From positions 124,001 through 188,000 of the forward strand of contig NZ_JAHXPB010000003.1 in the NCBI RefSeq assembly GCF_023147505.1: a DNA stretch of 64,000 nucleotides, written 5' to 3'. Source of the DNA: Brevundimonas sp. EYE_349 (lineage in GTDB: Bacteria; Pseudomonadota; Alphaproteobacteria; Caulobacterales; Caulobacteraceae). The notes below the pieces were generated by a model. That model was not told where the DNA came from. It did no database searches and worked only from the letters and a program-made list of their open reading frames with translations. Positions 9,315-17,933 of the stretch are shown here, piece by piece (position 1 is the stretch's first letter; every line of letters begins with the position of its first letter). Position numbers and translations under genes: made by a program.

Positions 9315-10688
9315 TCAGTAAACGTCGCGCCGATATCGGCCGTCTTCCAGCATCGTCAGCACCACGTCCAAACCCAGCGCCTTTTCCAACGCCGCATGGA
9401 CGCCTTGCGACATGCCTTCCAGACTGCCGCACACATAAATCGTCGCCCCGCGCCCGACCCACTCGCGCAGTTCGTCCGCCGCCGCCGCGACCAAATCCTG
9501 CACATAACGCCCGTCGCCCGGGTCGCGTGAGAATGCGCGGTCCAGCCGGCGCAGCACGCCCGACGCCAGCCAGGCCTGAAGCTCGACGTCGAAGAAGGCG
9601 TCGTGCGCCCGGGCCCGTTCGCCGAACAGCAGCCACGCCCCACCGCCCGTCGCCGTCCGCGCCTTCAGATGCGCCCGCAGGCCCGCGATGCCGGTGCCGT
9701 TGCCGATCAGGATCATCGGCGTCTCGTCCGCCGGGCTGTGGAAGCTGCGGTTGGGGCGCAGCCGCATCCCGATCTCTCCGCCGAGCGCCAATCCTTGCGT
9801 CAGCCATCCCGAGGCCAGGCCGGGCGTCCCATCGGTATGGCGCATCAGGCGGATCAGGAACTCCACCCGGCCGTCCGATGGCAGAGAGGCGATGGAATAT
9901 TCGCGCGAGCCGGGCGTGGCGCCGTCCCGCTCAGGCAGGCCGATCTCGGCGATGTCGCCAGCCGACCAGACGGGCGTCTCGCCCACAGCCTCGAACGCCA
10001 GGTGATAGGCCTCGCCGCCCGGACTGCCGCGATTGACCAGCGTCCGTTCGACCAACCGCCAGGGGTCGTAGGCGGGCGGGGTCCAGTCGGGCGCCGTCAC
10101 GCTGCCGGTGATCTGGTTCAACTGATGCTGCCAGTGACGGATGGCGCCGGCCTCGCCGTCATCGACCTCGACCATGTCGAACAGGGGGTCGGCGCCCGCG
10201 CGCCGCAGCCAGCCGTCCACCGCATGGCCGAAGCCGCAGAACTGGTCATAGCTTCGGTCGCCCAGGGCCAGCAGGCCGAACCGCAGCGAGGCCAGGTCGG
10301 CGCCGGCCGTCATTGTCGTCCTGACGAATCTTGCGGCGGCGTCGGGCGGATCGCCCTCGCCCGTCGTGGAGACGATCAGCAAGGCCCGGTCCGCCGTCTC
10401 CAGCGTCTCAATATCCAGATCGGCGAACGACCGCACCCGCGCGCCCACGCCGCCGTCGCCCAGCGCCCGCGCCGTCATCCAGGCCAGTTCCTCGGCGAAG
10501 CCTGTCTGGCTGGCGAAGGCGACCAGGATCGGCTGGCCCTGCCCCGATCCAGCCGAGGCCATGGCGTCGGACCGGGCGCGGGCCAAGGCCGCCGCGCGCC
10601 GCTCGCGCCAGACCGTCACGGCGATCAGGACCAGCCAAAGCACAACCGCCCCGACCGCCCACAGCCAGCGCTGCGGATCGGCTGTCAC
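9315..10688 (-). CDS. Membrane-anchored flavodoxin/FNR-type NADPH reductase
   Basis: 457 residues. One N-terminal membrane helix (about 8-27) is followed by an Arg-rich stretch, which predicts a cytoplasmic body. That body has a flavodoxin domain (about 53-190; FASQTGFAEELA, STTGEGDPPDAAARF) and a ferredoxin-NADP reductase module (REYSIAS; GNGTGIAGLRAHL; C-terminal YRRDVY). It resembles sulfite reductase alpha subunits, but no hemoprotein partner is nearby. As the last gene of an operon with ApbE, DUF2271 and PepSY genes, it probably passes NADPH electrons into the membrane for ferric-siderophore reduction. It overlaps apbE by 4 nt. Confidence 0.85.
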   Translation of the reverse strand: MTADPQRWLWAVGAVVLWLVLIAVTVWRERRAAALARARSDAMASAGSGQGQPILVAFASQTGFAEELAWMTARALGDGGVGARVRSFADLDIETLETADRALLIVSTTGEGDPPDAAARFVRTTMTAGADLASLRFGLLALGDRSYDQFCGFGHAVDGWLRRAGADPLFDMVEVDDGEAGAIRHWQHQLNQITGSVTAPDWTPPAYDPWRLVERTLVNRGSPGGEAYHLAFEAVGETPVWSAGDIAEIGLPERDGATPGSREYSIASLPSDGRVEFLIRLMRHTDGTPGLASGWLTQGLALGGEIGMRLRPNRSFHSPADETPMILIGNGTGIAGLRAHLKARTATGGGAWLLFGERARAHDAFFDVELQAWLASGVLRRLDRAFSRDPGDGRYVQDLVAAAADELREWVGRGATIYVCGSLEGMSQGVHAALEKALGLDVVLTMLEDGRYRRDVY

Positions 10689-11794
10689 CCCGGCCGGTCT
10701 CCATCGGGATCGTCCATCATGGCGGCGAAGGCCGGCGTCATCCGCTCGACCGGCCCGCGCTCGGTGCGCTCGACGAAGTGGGCGGCCAGACCCGCCGCCT
10801 CGGCGTAATCCGGGCCGTCGAACGGCCCCATGACCGTTAACGCCGTGGCGTAGGCGTCCGCCATCATGGCCGAGGAATGCAGCACGGTGACAGAGGTCAG
10901 GTTGCTGTTGACCGGACGGCCGGTCGAACCATCCAGAGTGTGGGGATAAAGCCGCCCGTCATGCACGAAGGCCCGACGGTAATCGCCGCTGGTCGCCACC
11001 GCCAGGTCGAACAGGGCCGCCACCGTTCGCGGCGCGGGGCTGTCCTTGACGCGCTCGATCTCGACCCACCAGGGTTGGGCGTCCGGCTTGACGCCGCGCC
11101 CCTTCAACTCGCCGCCGATCTCGATCAGGTGAGAGGTCGCGCCCATGGCCGTCAGCCGATCCGACACCCGATCCACCGCATGGCCCTTGGCGATGCCGGA
11201 GAAGTCCAGCTTCATCCCGCCCATCTGCATCACGCCGCGCGCATCGGGATTCAGCCGCAGCTTTTGCCAGCCGGACACGGCCATGGCCGCCGCGATCTCG
11301 TCCTCGGACGGAATGGGCAGCAGCGCCGAGCGCGGTCCGGGCGGGCCGAAGCCCCACAGATCGACCAGGGCGCCCAGGGTCGGATCGACCGCCCCGTTCG
11401 TCTCGTCGCCCAAGATCATAGCCGCATCCAGCAGGTCCCAGAACGGCTGCGACACCGCCCAGAAGCCGGCCGGCGCGGTGTTGAAGCGGCTGATCTCGCT
11501 GGACGGCTCCCACGGGCTGAACAGGCCGACGACGGCCGCCAGCTCTTGCTCGATCGCCTCGCGAACGGCCGCTTCGCCCACGCCGCGCGGGGCGATGACG
11601 CGCGCACTCCAGGTCGTGCCCATGGTCTGGCCGTCCAGCGCATGGATCAGATCGCTGGGCGGACGCGGCGGCGCGCCGTTGATCAGTGGGACCAGGACGC
11701 GATTGTCGGCCCGGTCCGCGAGCGGACCGGGATCGCCGATGGCGACGGCGGAGGGAGCGGCGCGCGAGCCGCGCGAGAAGGGCGTGTCGGACAT
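10685..11794 (-). CDS. apbE: FAD:protein FMN transferase ApbE
   Basis: 369 residues. Transfers FMN from FAD to a Thr or Ser of a target protein. Family motifs are MGTTWSAR (about 58-65), DFSGIAKGHAVD, HTLDGSTGRPVNS and MMADAYATAL. Unlike most ApbE proteins it has no signal peptide or lipobox: the first 50 residues are polar and proline-rich, and an in-frame TAA (the stop of the preceding gene) four codons upstream prevents an N-terminal extension. It may therefore act in the cytoplasm. The likely substrate is the DUF2271 protein two genes upstream, which carries a DGxSGAT motif. Confidence 0.93.
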   Translation of the reverse strand: MSDTPFSRGSRAAPSAVAIGDPGPLADRADNRVLVPLINGAPPRPPSDLIHALDGQTMGTTWSARVIAPRGVGEAAVREAIEQELAAVVGLFSPWEPSSEISRFNTAPAGFWAVSQPFWDLLDAAMILGDETNGAVDPTLGALVDLWGFGPPGPRSALLPIPSEDEIAAAMAVSGWQKLRLNPDARGVMQMGGMKLDFSGIAKGHAVDRVSDRLTAMGATSHLIEIGGELKGRGVKPDAQPWWVEIERVKDSPAPRTVAALFDLAVATSGDYRRAFVHDGRLYPHTLDGSTGRPVNSNLTSVTVLHSSAMMADAYATALTVMGPFDGPDYAEAAGLAAHFVERTERGPVERMTPAFAAMMDDPDGDRPG

Positions 11795-11803
11795 CCCGCT
11801 CGC

Positions 11804-12604
11804 TTAGGGCAGGACTTCCACCGACGCCACATAGCTGGCGCTGGACCCGAGCGTTTCCCCCTGCCCCTCGGTGCGGACTGAGGCGTTCAGCCAGTACATG
11901 CCAGCCGCCGGCCAGGTGATGGTGAAGGCGCCGTCGGCGCCGGTCGTCACCGTCGATTCCTCGGGATTGTCGCGATAACGGATCGCCCCGCGCGCCACGG
12001 TGACCTCAAGGCCCGAGGCGGGCTGGCCGTTGTTCAGCAGTTTGAACGTCGCCGGCTCGCCCGCGACCAGGTCGTTGGGGTGGGTGACGGGAACCAGCTC
12101 CAGCCCTTCGCCGGTCGTCTTGAAGACGGTGTCGGTCGGGTTGTTCAGGGTCACGAAGGTCTCGATCCGGCTGGCGGTGCGGGTCGCCTGGACGTCGGTC
12201 GCCCCTGTCGGCAGGGCGGCGGGGTATTCGGCGGCCGTCCCGCGCCAGCGCTTCTGCTCGCCGTTCAGCTTGTAGCTGGCCATGACGCCGCTCATGACGT
12301 TGGCGATCTTATAGGTGCCGTTTTGCGTCAGATGGGCGTCGAAGGTGGAGCGATACTGACCCTGCATGGCGTGCTCGGGCTGAACCGCCGATCCGTCCGG
12401 CGCCGTGATGGTCAGGCCCGTCATCCGCATGGCGGCGTGGTCGGGATCGAACACCTTGTTGGACATGCCGGCGTCGAAGGCGACCCAGGCGTCGGTTCCC
12501 GACAGGGTGGTGGCGGTCGGCGCCATCCAGGCGCGGTGGGCCTGAGCGGTCATCGGGGCCGCCAGGGCGGCGGCGAGTGTCAGCAGGGCGATCGTCTTCT
12601 TCAT
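11804..12604 (-). CDS. DUF4198 periplasmic protein
   Basis: 266 residues with a Sec signal (KKTIALLTLAAALAAPMTAQA). The predicted cleavage leaves histidine as the first mature residue (HRAWMAP), so metal binding through the N-terminus is conceivable, though this is inference. The remainder is beta-rich with an Ig/carboxypeptidase-regulatory-like C-terminal half, as in DUF4198. The family recurs in TonB-receptor and ApbE iron loci, but its biochemical role is unknown. It is spaced 9 nt from apbE and 11 nt from the DUF2271 gene. Confidence 0.85.
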   Translation of the reverse strand: MKKTIALLTLAAALAAPMTAQAHRAWMAPTATTLSGTDAWVAFDAGMSNKVFDPDHAAMRMTGLTITAPDGSAVQPEHAMQGQYRSTFDAHLTQNGTYKIANVMSGVMASYKLNGEQKRWRGTAAEYPAALPTGATDVQATRTASRIETFVTLNNPTDTVFKTTGEGLELVPVTHPNDLVAGEPATFKLLNNGQPASGLEVTVARGAIRYRDNPEESTVTTGADGAFTITWPAAGMYWLNASVRTEGQGETLGSSASYVASVEVLP

Positions 12605-12615
12605 GGTCGTGATCC

Positions 12616-13128
12616 TCAGCGAGAGACGGCGACGCGCACGGCGCCCAGTTCGGTGGAGCCGGTTCCGGCGCCGGTGTTCGCCGCGCCCCAGCGGAAGGGC
12701 ACGCGCACCACTTCGCGGCCGCCCAGCTCACGGGCCGCTTCGACGACGATGTTGTATTGGCCCGGCTGCAGGCCGGCCAGGCGCGCGCCCGGCACGGTGA
12801 CGGTCTGGCGACCCGGCGCGCGCGTGGCGCCCGACACGCCGTCGGCCGGCAGGCTCATGGCCCGGCCGCCCTTGCGCCACCAGGTGCGCAGGTCCTTCAG
12901 CCAGTCCTTGCCGTCGCCCTCGTTGTTGCGGGTCTGCTGATACCAGACGGCCAGGGTGCGTTCGGCGCTCTGATCCGGCTTCTCGATCCACACGGCCACA
13001 TAGGGTCGGTGATAGGAGGCGGTGTTCAGCCGGGGGATTTCGACCGAGACGGTCAGGTCGGCGGCCATGGCGGGCGCGGCCGCTGCGGCCAGGCCGACGG
13101 TGGTGATGACGACGGGGAGAAGGCGCAT
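12616..13128 (-). CDS. DUF2271 protein with consensus flavinylation site
   Basis: 170 residues with a Sec signal (cleavage after about residue 22, APAMAA). Residues 96-102 read DGVSGAT, an exact match to the ApbE target consensus D-G-x-S/T-G/S-A-T, so Thr102 is the predicted FMN attachment site. DUF2271 proteins occur with ApbE and PepSY partners and are proposed extracytosolic flavoprotein electron carriers. Here it would connect the membrane PepSY protein with periplasmic ferric substrates. Seen: motif, signal, operon. Inferred: covalent FMN and the electron-transfer role. Confidence 0.88.
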   Translation of the reverse strand: MRLLPVVITTVGLAAAAAPAMAADLTVSVEIPRLNTASYHRPYVAVWIEKPDQSAERTLAVWYQQTRNNEGDGKDWLKDLRTWWRKGGRAMSLPADGVSGATRAPGRQTVTVPGARLAGLQPGQYNIVVEAARELGGREVVRVPFRWGAANTGAGTGSTELGAVRVAVSR

Positions 13129-13139
13129 CGGAATACTCG

Positions 13140-13817
13140 TCAGTGAATGAAGATCAGGGCGATGACGACGGGGATCAGCAGGCCCAACGCCGCCAGCGGC
13201 CAGGTGGAGGGTCGGCCCTTGGCGTGCAGGATCATCAGGCCCAGGCCCGTGACCGCGAAGATGACGCAGGCCGCCGCAAACACGTCGATGAACCAGAACC
13301 AGACCACGCCGGCGTTGCGGCCCTTGTGCAGGTCGTTGAGGTAGGCGATCCAGCCGCGCGTGGTCTTTTCGTGCAGCGTCTCACCCGTCGAACGGTCGAT
13401 GGTGACCCATCCGTCGCCGCCGGGAATGGCCAGGGCGACATAGACCTCTTCCGGCGTCGTCTCGGTCGGCTTGCCGGCGATCTCGACCTTCAACGCCTCG
13501 GACGCCCAGCGCGCGACCGCGTCCGGCACGGGCTGGGTCGTTTCTTCGGGAAAGGTCGTCAGGCGTTGCAGCAGCGGGGCCGGCAGGGTCGCGGTTTGTT
13601 CGACCGTAACCGGCGTTCCGGGGATGGAGGCCGCATGGTTCAGGGTGATGCCGGTGACCGCGAACAGGATCATGCCCACCAGGCTGACCGCCGCCGAAAT
13701 CCAGTGCCAGCTATGAAGTTGTTTTAGCCAGAACGACCGCGCGCCGTTCAGCGCCGCCTTGGGCTTGGGCCCCTTGGCTTCGGGTTCGGCCTGACGCTGT
13801 GCGGCGAGTTCGGTCAC
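13140..13817 (-). CDS. PepSY-associated transmembrane protein
   Basis: 225 residues starting at a GTG. Membrane helices lie at about 39-59, 174-196 and 206-225, with a periplasmic PepSY-like domain between the first and second. Histidines border TM1 (LHSWHW, NHAA). PepSY-TM proteins in iron loci are thought to carry electrons across the inner membrane, as in siderophore-reductase systems. It is the first gene of the operon that runs to the flavodoxin reductase. A TTGCGA-N5-TTGCAA box lies 19-35 nt upstream of its start. Confidence 0.85.
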   Translation of the reverse strand: MTELAAQRQAEPEAKGPKPKAALNGARSFWLKQLHSWHWISAAVSLVGMILFAVTGITLNHAASIPGTPVTVEQTATLPAPLLQRLTTFPEETTQPVPDAVARWASEALKVEIAGKPTETTPEEVYVALAIPGGDGWVTIDRSTGETLHEKTTRGWIAYLNDLHKGRNAGVVWFWFIDVFAAACVIFAVTGLGLMILHAKGRPSTWPLAALGLLIPVVIALIFIH

Positions 13818-13835
13818 GCGCTCGCTGTGCCATTG

Positions 13836-13852
13836 TTGCGAACGGGTTGCAA
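13836..13852. promoter_or_regulatory. Iron-locus operator candidate, copy 1
   Basis: TTGCGA-ACGGG-TTGCAA. It matches the two boxes in front of the TonB receptor gene (17017 and 17064), and lies just upstream of the PepSY-DUF2271-DUF4198-apbE-reductase operon. A Fur-type iron regulator is the likely binder, but this is inferred from context. Confidence 0.6.
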
Positions 13853-13884
13853 TAGCGTTCGGTACCCCGTCGCCGCAACGACCG

Positions 13885-14571
13885 TCACACCTCGGCCCAG
13901 CGCCGCAGCAGATTGTGATAGACGCCGGTCAGTTCGATCACCGCCTGATCCTTGGACCCCTTCTCCAGCCCGACGCGCTGGGTCGCCACGTCCAGGCGGA
14001 ACAGCATCTCGCGGTCGCCGTCGTCGCGGATCAGGCTCTGCATCCACATGAAAGACGACACCCGCGCGCCCCGCGTCACCGGCATGACCCGATGAAGGCT
14101 CTTGGACGGATAGAGCACCAGATCGCCGGCCGGCAGCTTGATCGACTGCGATCCGTACATCTCCTCAACGATCAGTTCGCCGCCGTCGTAATCCTCCGGC
14201 TCCGACAGGAACAGGGTCGCCGACAGGTCGCTGCGGATGCGCAAAGCCCCGCCCCCGCGCGCCTGGCGGATGGCGTTGTCGACATGCAGGCCGAACTCGC
14301 CCCCGCCCTCGTAACGGTTGAACAGCGGCGGAAAGATCGTGTGCGGCAGGGCCGCCGCCACGAACATCGGATTGGCGTTCAGCGCCTGAACGATCAGGGC
14401 CGACACCTCTTTCGCCACATCCGAATCCTCGGGCAGTTGCTGGTTGCGCTTGGCCGTGGCGGACTGGTGGCCCGAGGTCATGTTGCCATCCGCCCACGGC
14501 CCGGCGTCCAGCCGCTCGCGCAGCGCCTTCACTTCAGCCTTGGAGAAGACTTCGGGAATCTGGAGCAGCAC
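13885..14571 (-). CDS. PiuC-type Fe(II)/2-oxoglutarate dioxygenase (PKHD family)
   Basis: 228 residues; GTG start. Jelly-roll dioxygenase with iron ligands His96 and Asp98 (HVD) and His160, and the 2-oxoglutarate-binding Arg170 ([11 protein letters not shown]). It matches the PiuC/YbiX family, whose genes usually sit next to catecholate-siderophore TonB receptors, as here. Its substrate is not established. It lies between the receptor gene and the PepSY operon, beginning just after the receptor terminator; no copy of the TTGCGA box was found directly before it. Confidence 0.9.
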   Translation of the reverse strand: MLLQIPEVFSKAEVKALRERLDAGPWADGNMTSGHQSATAKRNQQLPEDSDVAKEVSALIVQALNANPMFVAAALPHTIFPPLFNRYEGGGEFGLHVDNAIRQARGGGALRIRSDLSATLFLSEPEDYDGGELIVEEMYGSQSIKLPAGDLVLYPSKSLHRVMPVTRGARVSSFMWMQSLIRDDGDREMLFRLDVATQRVGLEKGSKDQAVIELTGVYHNLLRRWAEV

Positions 14572-14589
14572 GGACGGCCTCGCTCTCGC

Positions 14590-14625
14590 AAAAAAGAAGA
14601 CGGCCCCGCCGGAAGGACGGGGCCG
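14590..14625 (-). terminator. Rho-independent terminator after the TonB receptor gene
   Basis: On the minus strand CGGCCCCG pairs with CGGGGCCG, followed by TCTTCTTTTTT. It lies 27 nt beyond the receptor stop and immediately before the dioxygenase gene. Confidence 0.85.
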
Positions 14626-14651
14626 CCAGGATAGACCGGGGGAAGCGGTCT

Positions 14652-16991
14652 TTAGAAGCGCATGTTCAACGTCAGACTGGCCGCACGACCCGGCGCAGGA
14701 TCGGCGTGGTGAACGCCGTTGGTGCGCATGATATAGCGCTCGTCGCCTGCGTTCTTGACGTTGAGACGCAGGGACGCCGTATCGGTCAAATCATAGGCGG
14801 CGTAAGCGTCCACCCGCGTATATTCCGGCGCATAGATGCGGTTGGCCCCGCCACCAGCGCCGCCTTGATTGCCGCCGTTGGAACGCGACACATAGTAGAC
14901 GCCGCCACCCACGGTCAGCCGCGGCAGGACGCGGTAGGTGGTGAACAGGCTGGCCGAGTTCCTTGGCGTGTTGGCGAGAGACTCACCGACGTTCAAGTTG
15001 TTCACGGCCCCTCGGACAAGTTCGGAGTCCATGTAGGTATAGCCGCCAAACACCTGCCAAGCAGGCGTTATATTGCCTGATACGCTAAGCTCGACACCCT
15101 TGACCTCGACCTCGCCGACCTGGGCGTAGGTCGCGGGCGGCCCGGAATCGACCAGCAGTTGGGCGTTCTTTCTGGTGAGACGATAGGCGGACAGACCGAC
15201 GGAAAGACGTTCGTCGAACAGATTGGCCTTGGCGCCGACCTCATAGGTTTCGGTGTCCTCAGGCTCCAGGATATCGTTCGCCAGATTGCCCGTCCCCTGC
15301 CCCGTGCCGGCCGCGTTCTGGTCCCCGCCCGAGAGCAGCGGCGGCGTCGAGGCGGTGGCGTAGGAGACGTAGAGGCTGGAATATTCGGTCGGCTTGAACA
15401 CCAGGCCGGCCTGATAGTTGACGAAATCCCATTTCCGCTTGGGCAGTTGGACGACGCCCGGCGTTCCCGTCGGCGTGGCGGGAATCAACGGGTTGATGGT
15501 CCAGACGCCGTTGGTCTGGGTCGAGCTGATGTTCACGCCTTGCGTTTGATAGCTGTCCCAACGCACGCCAAGATTCAGCAGGACGCGGTCGGTCAGCGAG
15601 ATGCTGTCGAAGGCGTAAAGGCCGACGGTTTCCGTTGTCGAGCGGCTGGGCGCGCTACGGTTCACCACGCCCGTCCAGGCATCGTTCGGGTTCGGATCAT
15701 AGACCGGCGTGCAGTCCAAGCCGGTCAGAGGCGCGGGGCAGGCCGATCCCGAGGTCGTAAAGGTCGAATAGCTGGCGTTGCGATTGACCTCACGCGTCAG
15801 CTCCAGACCCAGGTCATAGCTGTGCTTGACGCTTCCTGTGGAAATCTTGCCGAACACGTCGGTGACATTGGCCAGCGTCTGCGCGGGGTTCCACCGGGTC
15901 TTGGTGCCGCGCTTCATCCACCAGACGCCGCCGATCAGTTGGGCCGATCCGCCGTCCCCGGGGTTGGTGACGATGTAATCGTTCAACGTCCTGGACAGAC
16001 GGCTGACGTTGCGGACCGTCAAGGCCTCGCTGAACCGATGGGTCCAGTCGAAGGTGAACGTGTCCACCGTATTGTTCAGATAGTCGCGCGCCTTCAGACC
16101 GTAGAAGGCGTCGCGGCTGACGTTCAGCACGCCGGATGCGTCCGGTCGGGGTGCGTTTGCGCCGCCCAGCTTGGTATACAGCGGGATGCCGTAGTCGGGC
16201 ATCTGATTGCTGTCGAGGTGGTAGTAGCTGGCGACGATCGTGCTGTCGGTTCCCAGGCCGACGGCAAACGATGCGGCCACACCCCATTTGTCATAGTCCA
16301 CGGCGTCGCGGCCCGCGACGTCGCCCTGAGCGCCCATCAGGTTGATGCGCAGCGCCGCCGTGTCGCCCAGCGGCATGTTGGAATCGATGGTCCCGCGTAG
16401 ATAGTCGTCGGTTCCGACGCCGGCCGACACGCTGTGGAAAGGGGTCAGTTTGGGCGACTTGGAGGCCAGATTGATGCTGCCGCCGCCCGAACCGCGTCCC
16501 GAATAGACCGAGTCCGCCCCCTTGATTATCTCCACCTGCTCCAGGTTGAAGACTTCTCGCTGCTGACCGCCGGCGTCGCGGACGCCGTCCACGAAGATGT
16601 TGTTGCCCGACGACTGCCCTCGAATGACCGGACGGTCGGCCAGCGGCTGGCCGCCCTCTCCCGCGCCAAAGGTGATGCCGGGCGAATTGCGAAGAATATC
16701 CTGCAACGAATCCGCGCCAGTCTGTTCGATGATGGCTTGCGGAATGATCGTGACCGAGCGCGGCGTGTCGACCAGGGGGGCGACGAACTCGGGGCTGACC
16801 GGCGCCGGCTTCCTGACCTGACCGTTGACGTCGATGGTCCCCAGATTGGCGGGCTGCTGCTGATCGGCCGTGGCGATCACGCCGTCGGCGGCGTCAGCGG
16901 TTTCGGCGAAAGCGGGCGCCGCCACCAGCATGCCAGCGGCGCTGGAGACGAACAGAAGCGCACGGAGAGAGGCGGCGCGGGAGTCGGACAT
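14652..16991 (-). CDS. TonB-dependent siderophore receptor
   Basis: 779 residues from the preferred ATG at 16991, which gives a clean signal peptide ([20 protein letters not shown]) and an AAGG ribosome site; an upstream start at 17033 would add 14 basic residues before it. The plug domain runs from about 45 to 185 ([51 protein letters not shown]) and is followed by a 22-strand barrel ending in the terminal Phe (LTLNMRF). It resembles catecholate receptors of the Fiu/FepA group. The ligand is inferred to be a ferric siderophore. Two candidate operators lie 26 and 73 nt upstream. Confidence 0.94.
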   Translation of the reverse strand: MSDSRAASLRALLFVSSAAGMLVAAPAFAETADAADGVIATADQQQPANLGTIDVNGQVRKPAPVSPEFVAPLVDTPRSVTIIPQAIIEQTGADSLQDILRNSPGITFGAGEGGQPLADRPVIRGQSSGNNIFVDGVRDAGGQQREVFNLEQVEIIKGADSVYSGRGSGGGSINLASKSPKLTPFHSVSAGVGTDDYLRGTIDSNMPLGDTAALRINLMGAQGDVAGRDAVDYDKWGVAASFAVGLGTDSTIVASYYHLDSNQMPDYGIPLYTKLGGANAPRPDASGVLNVSRDAFYGLKARDYLNNTVDTFTFDWTHRFSEALTVRNVSRLSRTLNDYIVTNPGDGGSAQLIGGVWWMKRGTKTRWNPAQTLANVTDVFGKISTGSVKHSYDLGLELTREVNRNASYSTFTTSGSACPAPLTGLDCTPVYDPNPNDAWTGVVNRSAPSRSTTETVGLYAFDSISLTDRVLLNLGVRWDSYQTQGVNISSTQTNGVWTINPLIPATPTGTPGVVQLPKRKWDFVNYQAGLVFKPTEYSSLYVSYATASTPPLLSGGDQNAAGTGQGTGNLANDILEPEDTETYEVGAKANLFDERLSVGLSAYRLTRKNAQLLVDSGPPATYAQVGEVEVKGVELSVSGNITPAWQVFGGYTYMDSELVRGAVNNLNVGESLANTPRNSASLFTTYRVLPRLTVGGGVYYVSRSNGGNQGGAGGGANRIYAPEYTRVDAYAAYDLTDTASLRLNVKNAGDERYIMRTNGVHHADPAPGRAASLTLNMRF

Positions 16992-17016
16992 TGTCTTGCG
17001 ACCTTTTGGTCTGATT

Positions 17017-17033
17017 TTGCGATACGGTCGCAA
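17017..17033. promoter_or_regulatory. Iron-locus operator candidate, copy 2
   Basis: TTGCGA-TACGG-TCGCAA, a perfect inverted repeat with 5-nt spacer, 26 nt upstream of the receptor start. Confidence 0.65.
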
Positions 17034-17063
17034 TAACCAGCTTCAAAATGTCGCACAAGCAAA

Positions 17064-17080
17064 TTGCGAACAAATCGCAG
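17064..17080. promoter_or_regulatory. Iron-locus operator candidate, copy 3
   Basis: TTGCGA-ACAAA-TCGCAG, in the same orientation as copy 2 and displaced from it by 47 bp. Together they fill most of the 95-nt gap between the receptor start and the 3' end of the Anbu gene. Confidence 0.6.
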
Positions 17081-17086
17081 TCTTAA

Positions 17087-17872
17087 TCAGCCGACGACGC
17101 TCATCGTCCGCGCCGCCGGGGTCTCGTCCAAATCCAGCCAGGTCGGATCAGGCATGGCCCGGTGAGCTGCGGCCAGAGCTTCGGACCACCGACGACCCAG
17201 ATCGCGGAAATAGGGATCTTCAGCCTCAATGCGGCGGGCCATGCCGTTCAGCCGGTCGCGAGGCATGACGATCAGGTCCAGCGGCGGACCGACGGCGATG
17301 TTCGAACGGATGGTGGAATCGAACGAGATCAGTCCCAGTTTCACCGCCTCGGACAGAGGGGTGGACGTATGGAGGGCGCGATCCAGGATCGGCTTGCCGT
17401 ATTTCAACTCCCCGATCTGCAGATAGGGCGTATCCGGCCCGCACTCGATGAAATTGCCCTGACCATAGACCAGATACAGCCCCATCTTGCCGCCCGCGAT
17501 CTGGCCGCCCAGCAGCATGGAGGCGTTGACGTTCAACGCATCGGCGGTCGGCGTCGGCGGGGTGTTGATGCTGGCCCGCACGCTGGCCATCGCATGGCCC
17601 AGAATCTGCGCCGCGCGAAACAGGGTCGGGGCGGTTTGAAGCGTCTCCGGCGTGGTGGAGTCCGGCAACCGGACCCCGGCGGCTGTCATGGCCAGGGCCG
17701 TCTGCGTGACCGACAGATTGCCCGCCGTCGCCACCGCAAGGATACGGTCGCCCGACGACTGATAGATGTGCAGCTTGCGATAGGACGAGATGTTGTCCAC
17801 GCCCGCATTGGTGCGGGTGTCGGCGATCATCGCCAACCCCTCGTCCACCAGCATACCCACGCAATAGGTCAC
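17087..17872 (-). CDS. Anbu (ancestral beta-subunit) proteasome-type peptidase
   Basis: 261 residues of the Ntn-hydrolase fold, COG3484 type. After Met removal Thr2 becomes the N-terminal nucleophile; Asp18 (IADTRTNAG) and Lys33 (SSYRKL) fit the remaining HslV/proteasome-like active-site residues. It is longer than HslV (about 175), as Anbu proteins are. It probably assembles into a self-compartmentalising ring in the cytosol. It is the last gene of a cluster with transglutaminase-like, alpha-E and ATP-grasp genes, the constant partners of Anbu. Natural substrates are unknown. Confidence 0.9.
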   Translation of the reverse strand: MTYCVGMLVDEGLAMIADTRTNAGVDNISSYRKLHIYQSSGDRILAVATAGNLSVTQTALAMTAAGVRLPDSTTPETLQTAPTLFRAAQILGHAMASVRASINTPPTPTADALNVNASMLLGGQIAGGKMGLYLVYGQGNFIECGPDTPYLQIGELKYGKPILDRALHTSTPLSEAVKLGLISFDSTIRSNIAVGPPLDLIVMPRDRLNGMARRIEAEDPYFRDLGRRWSEALAAAHRAMPDPTWLDLDETPAARTMSVVG

Positions 17873-17933
17873 GTCGCTCTATCCGCTCCCCGCGTTGCGA
17901 ACCGCACGACGCTAACAGATTCGCGCGTCATGC

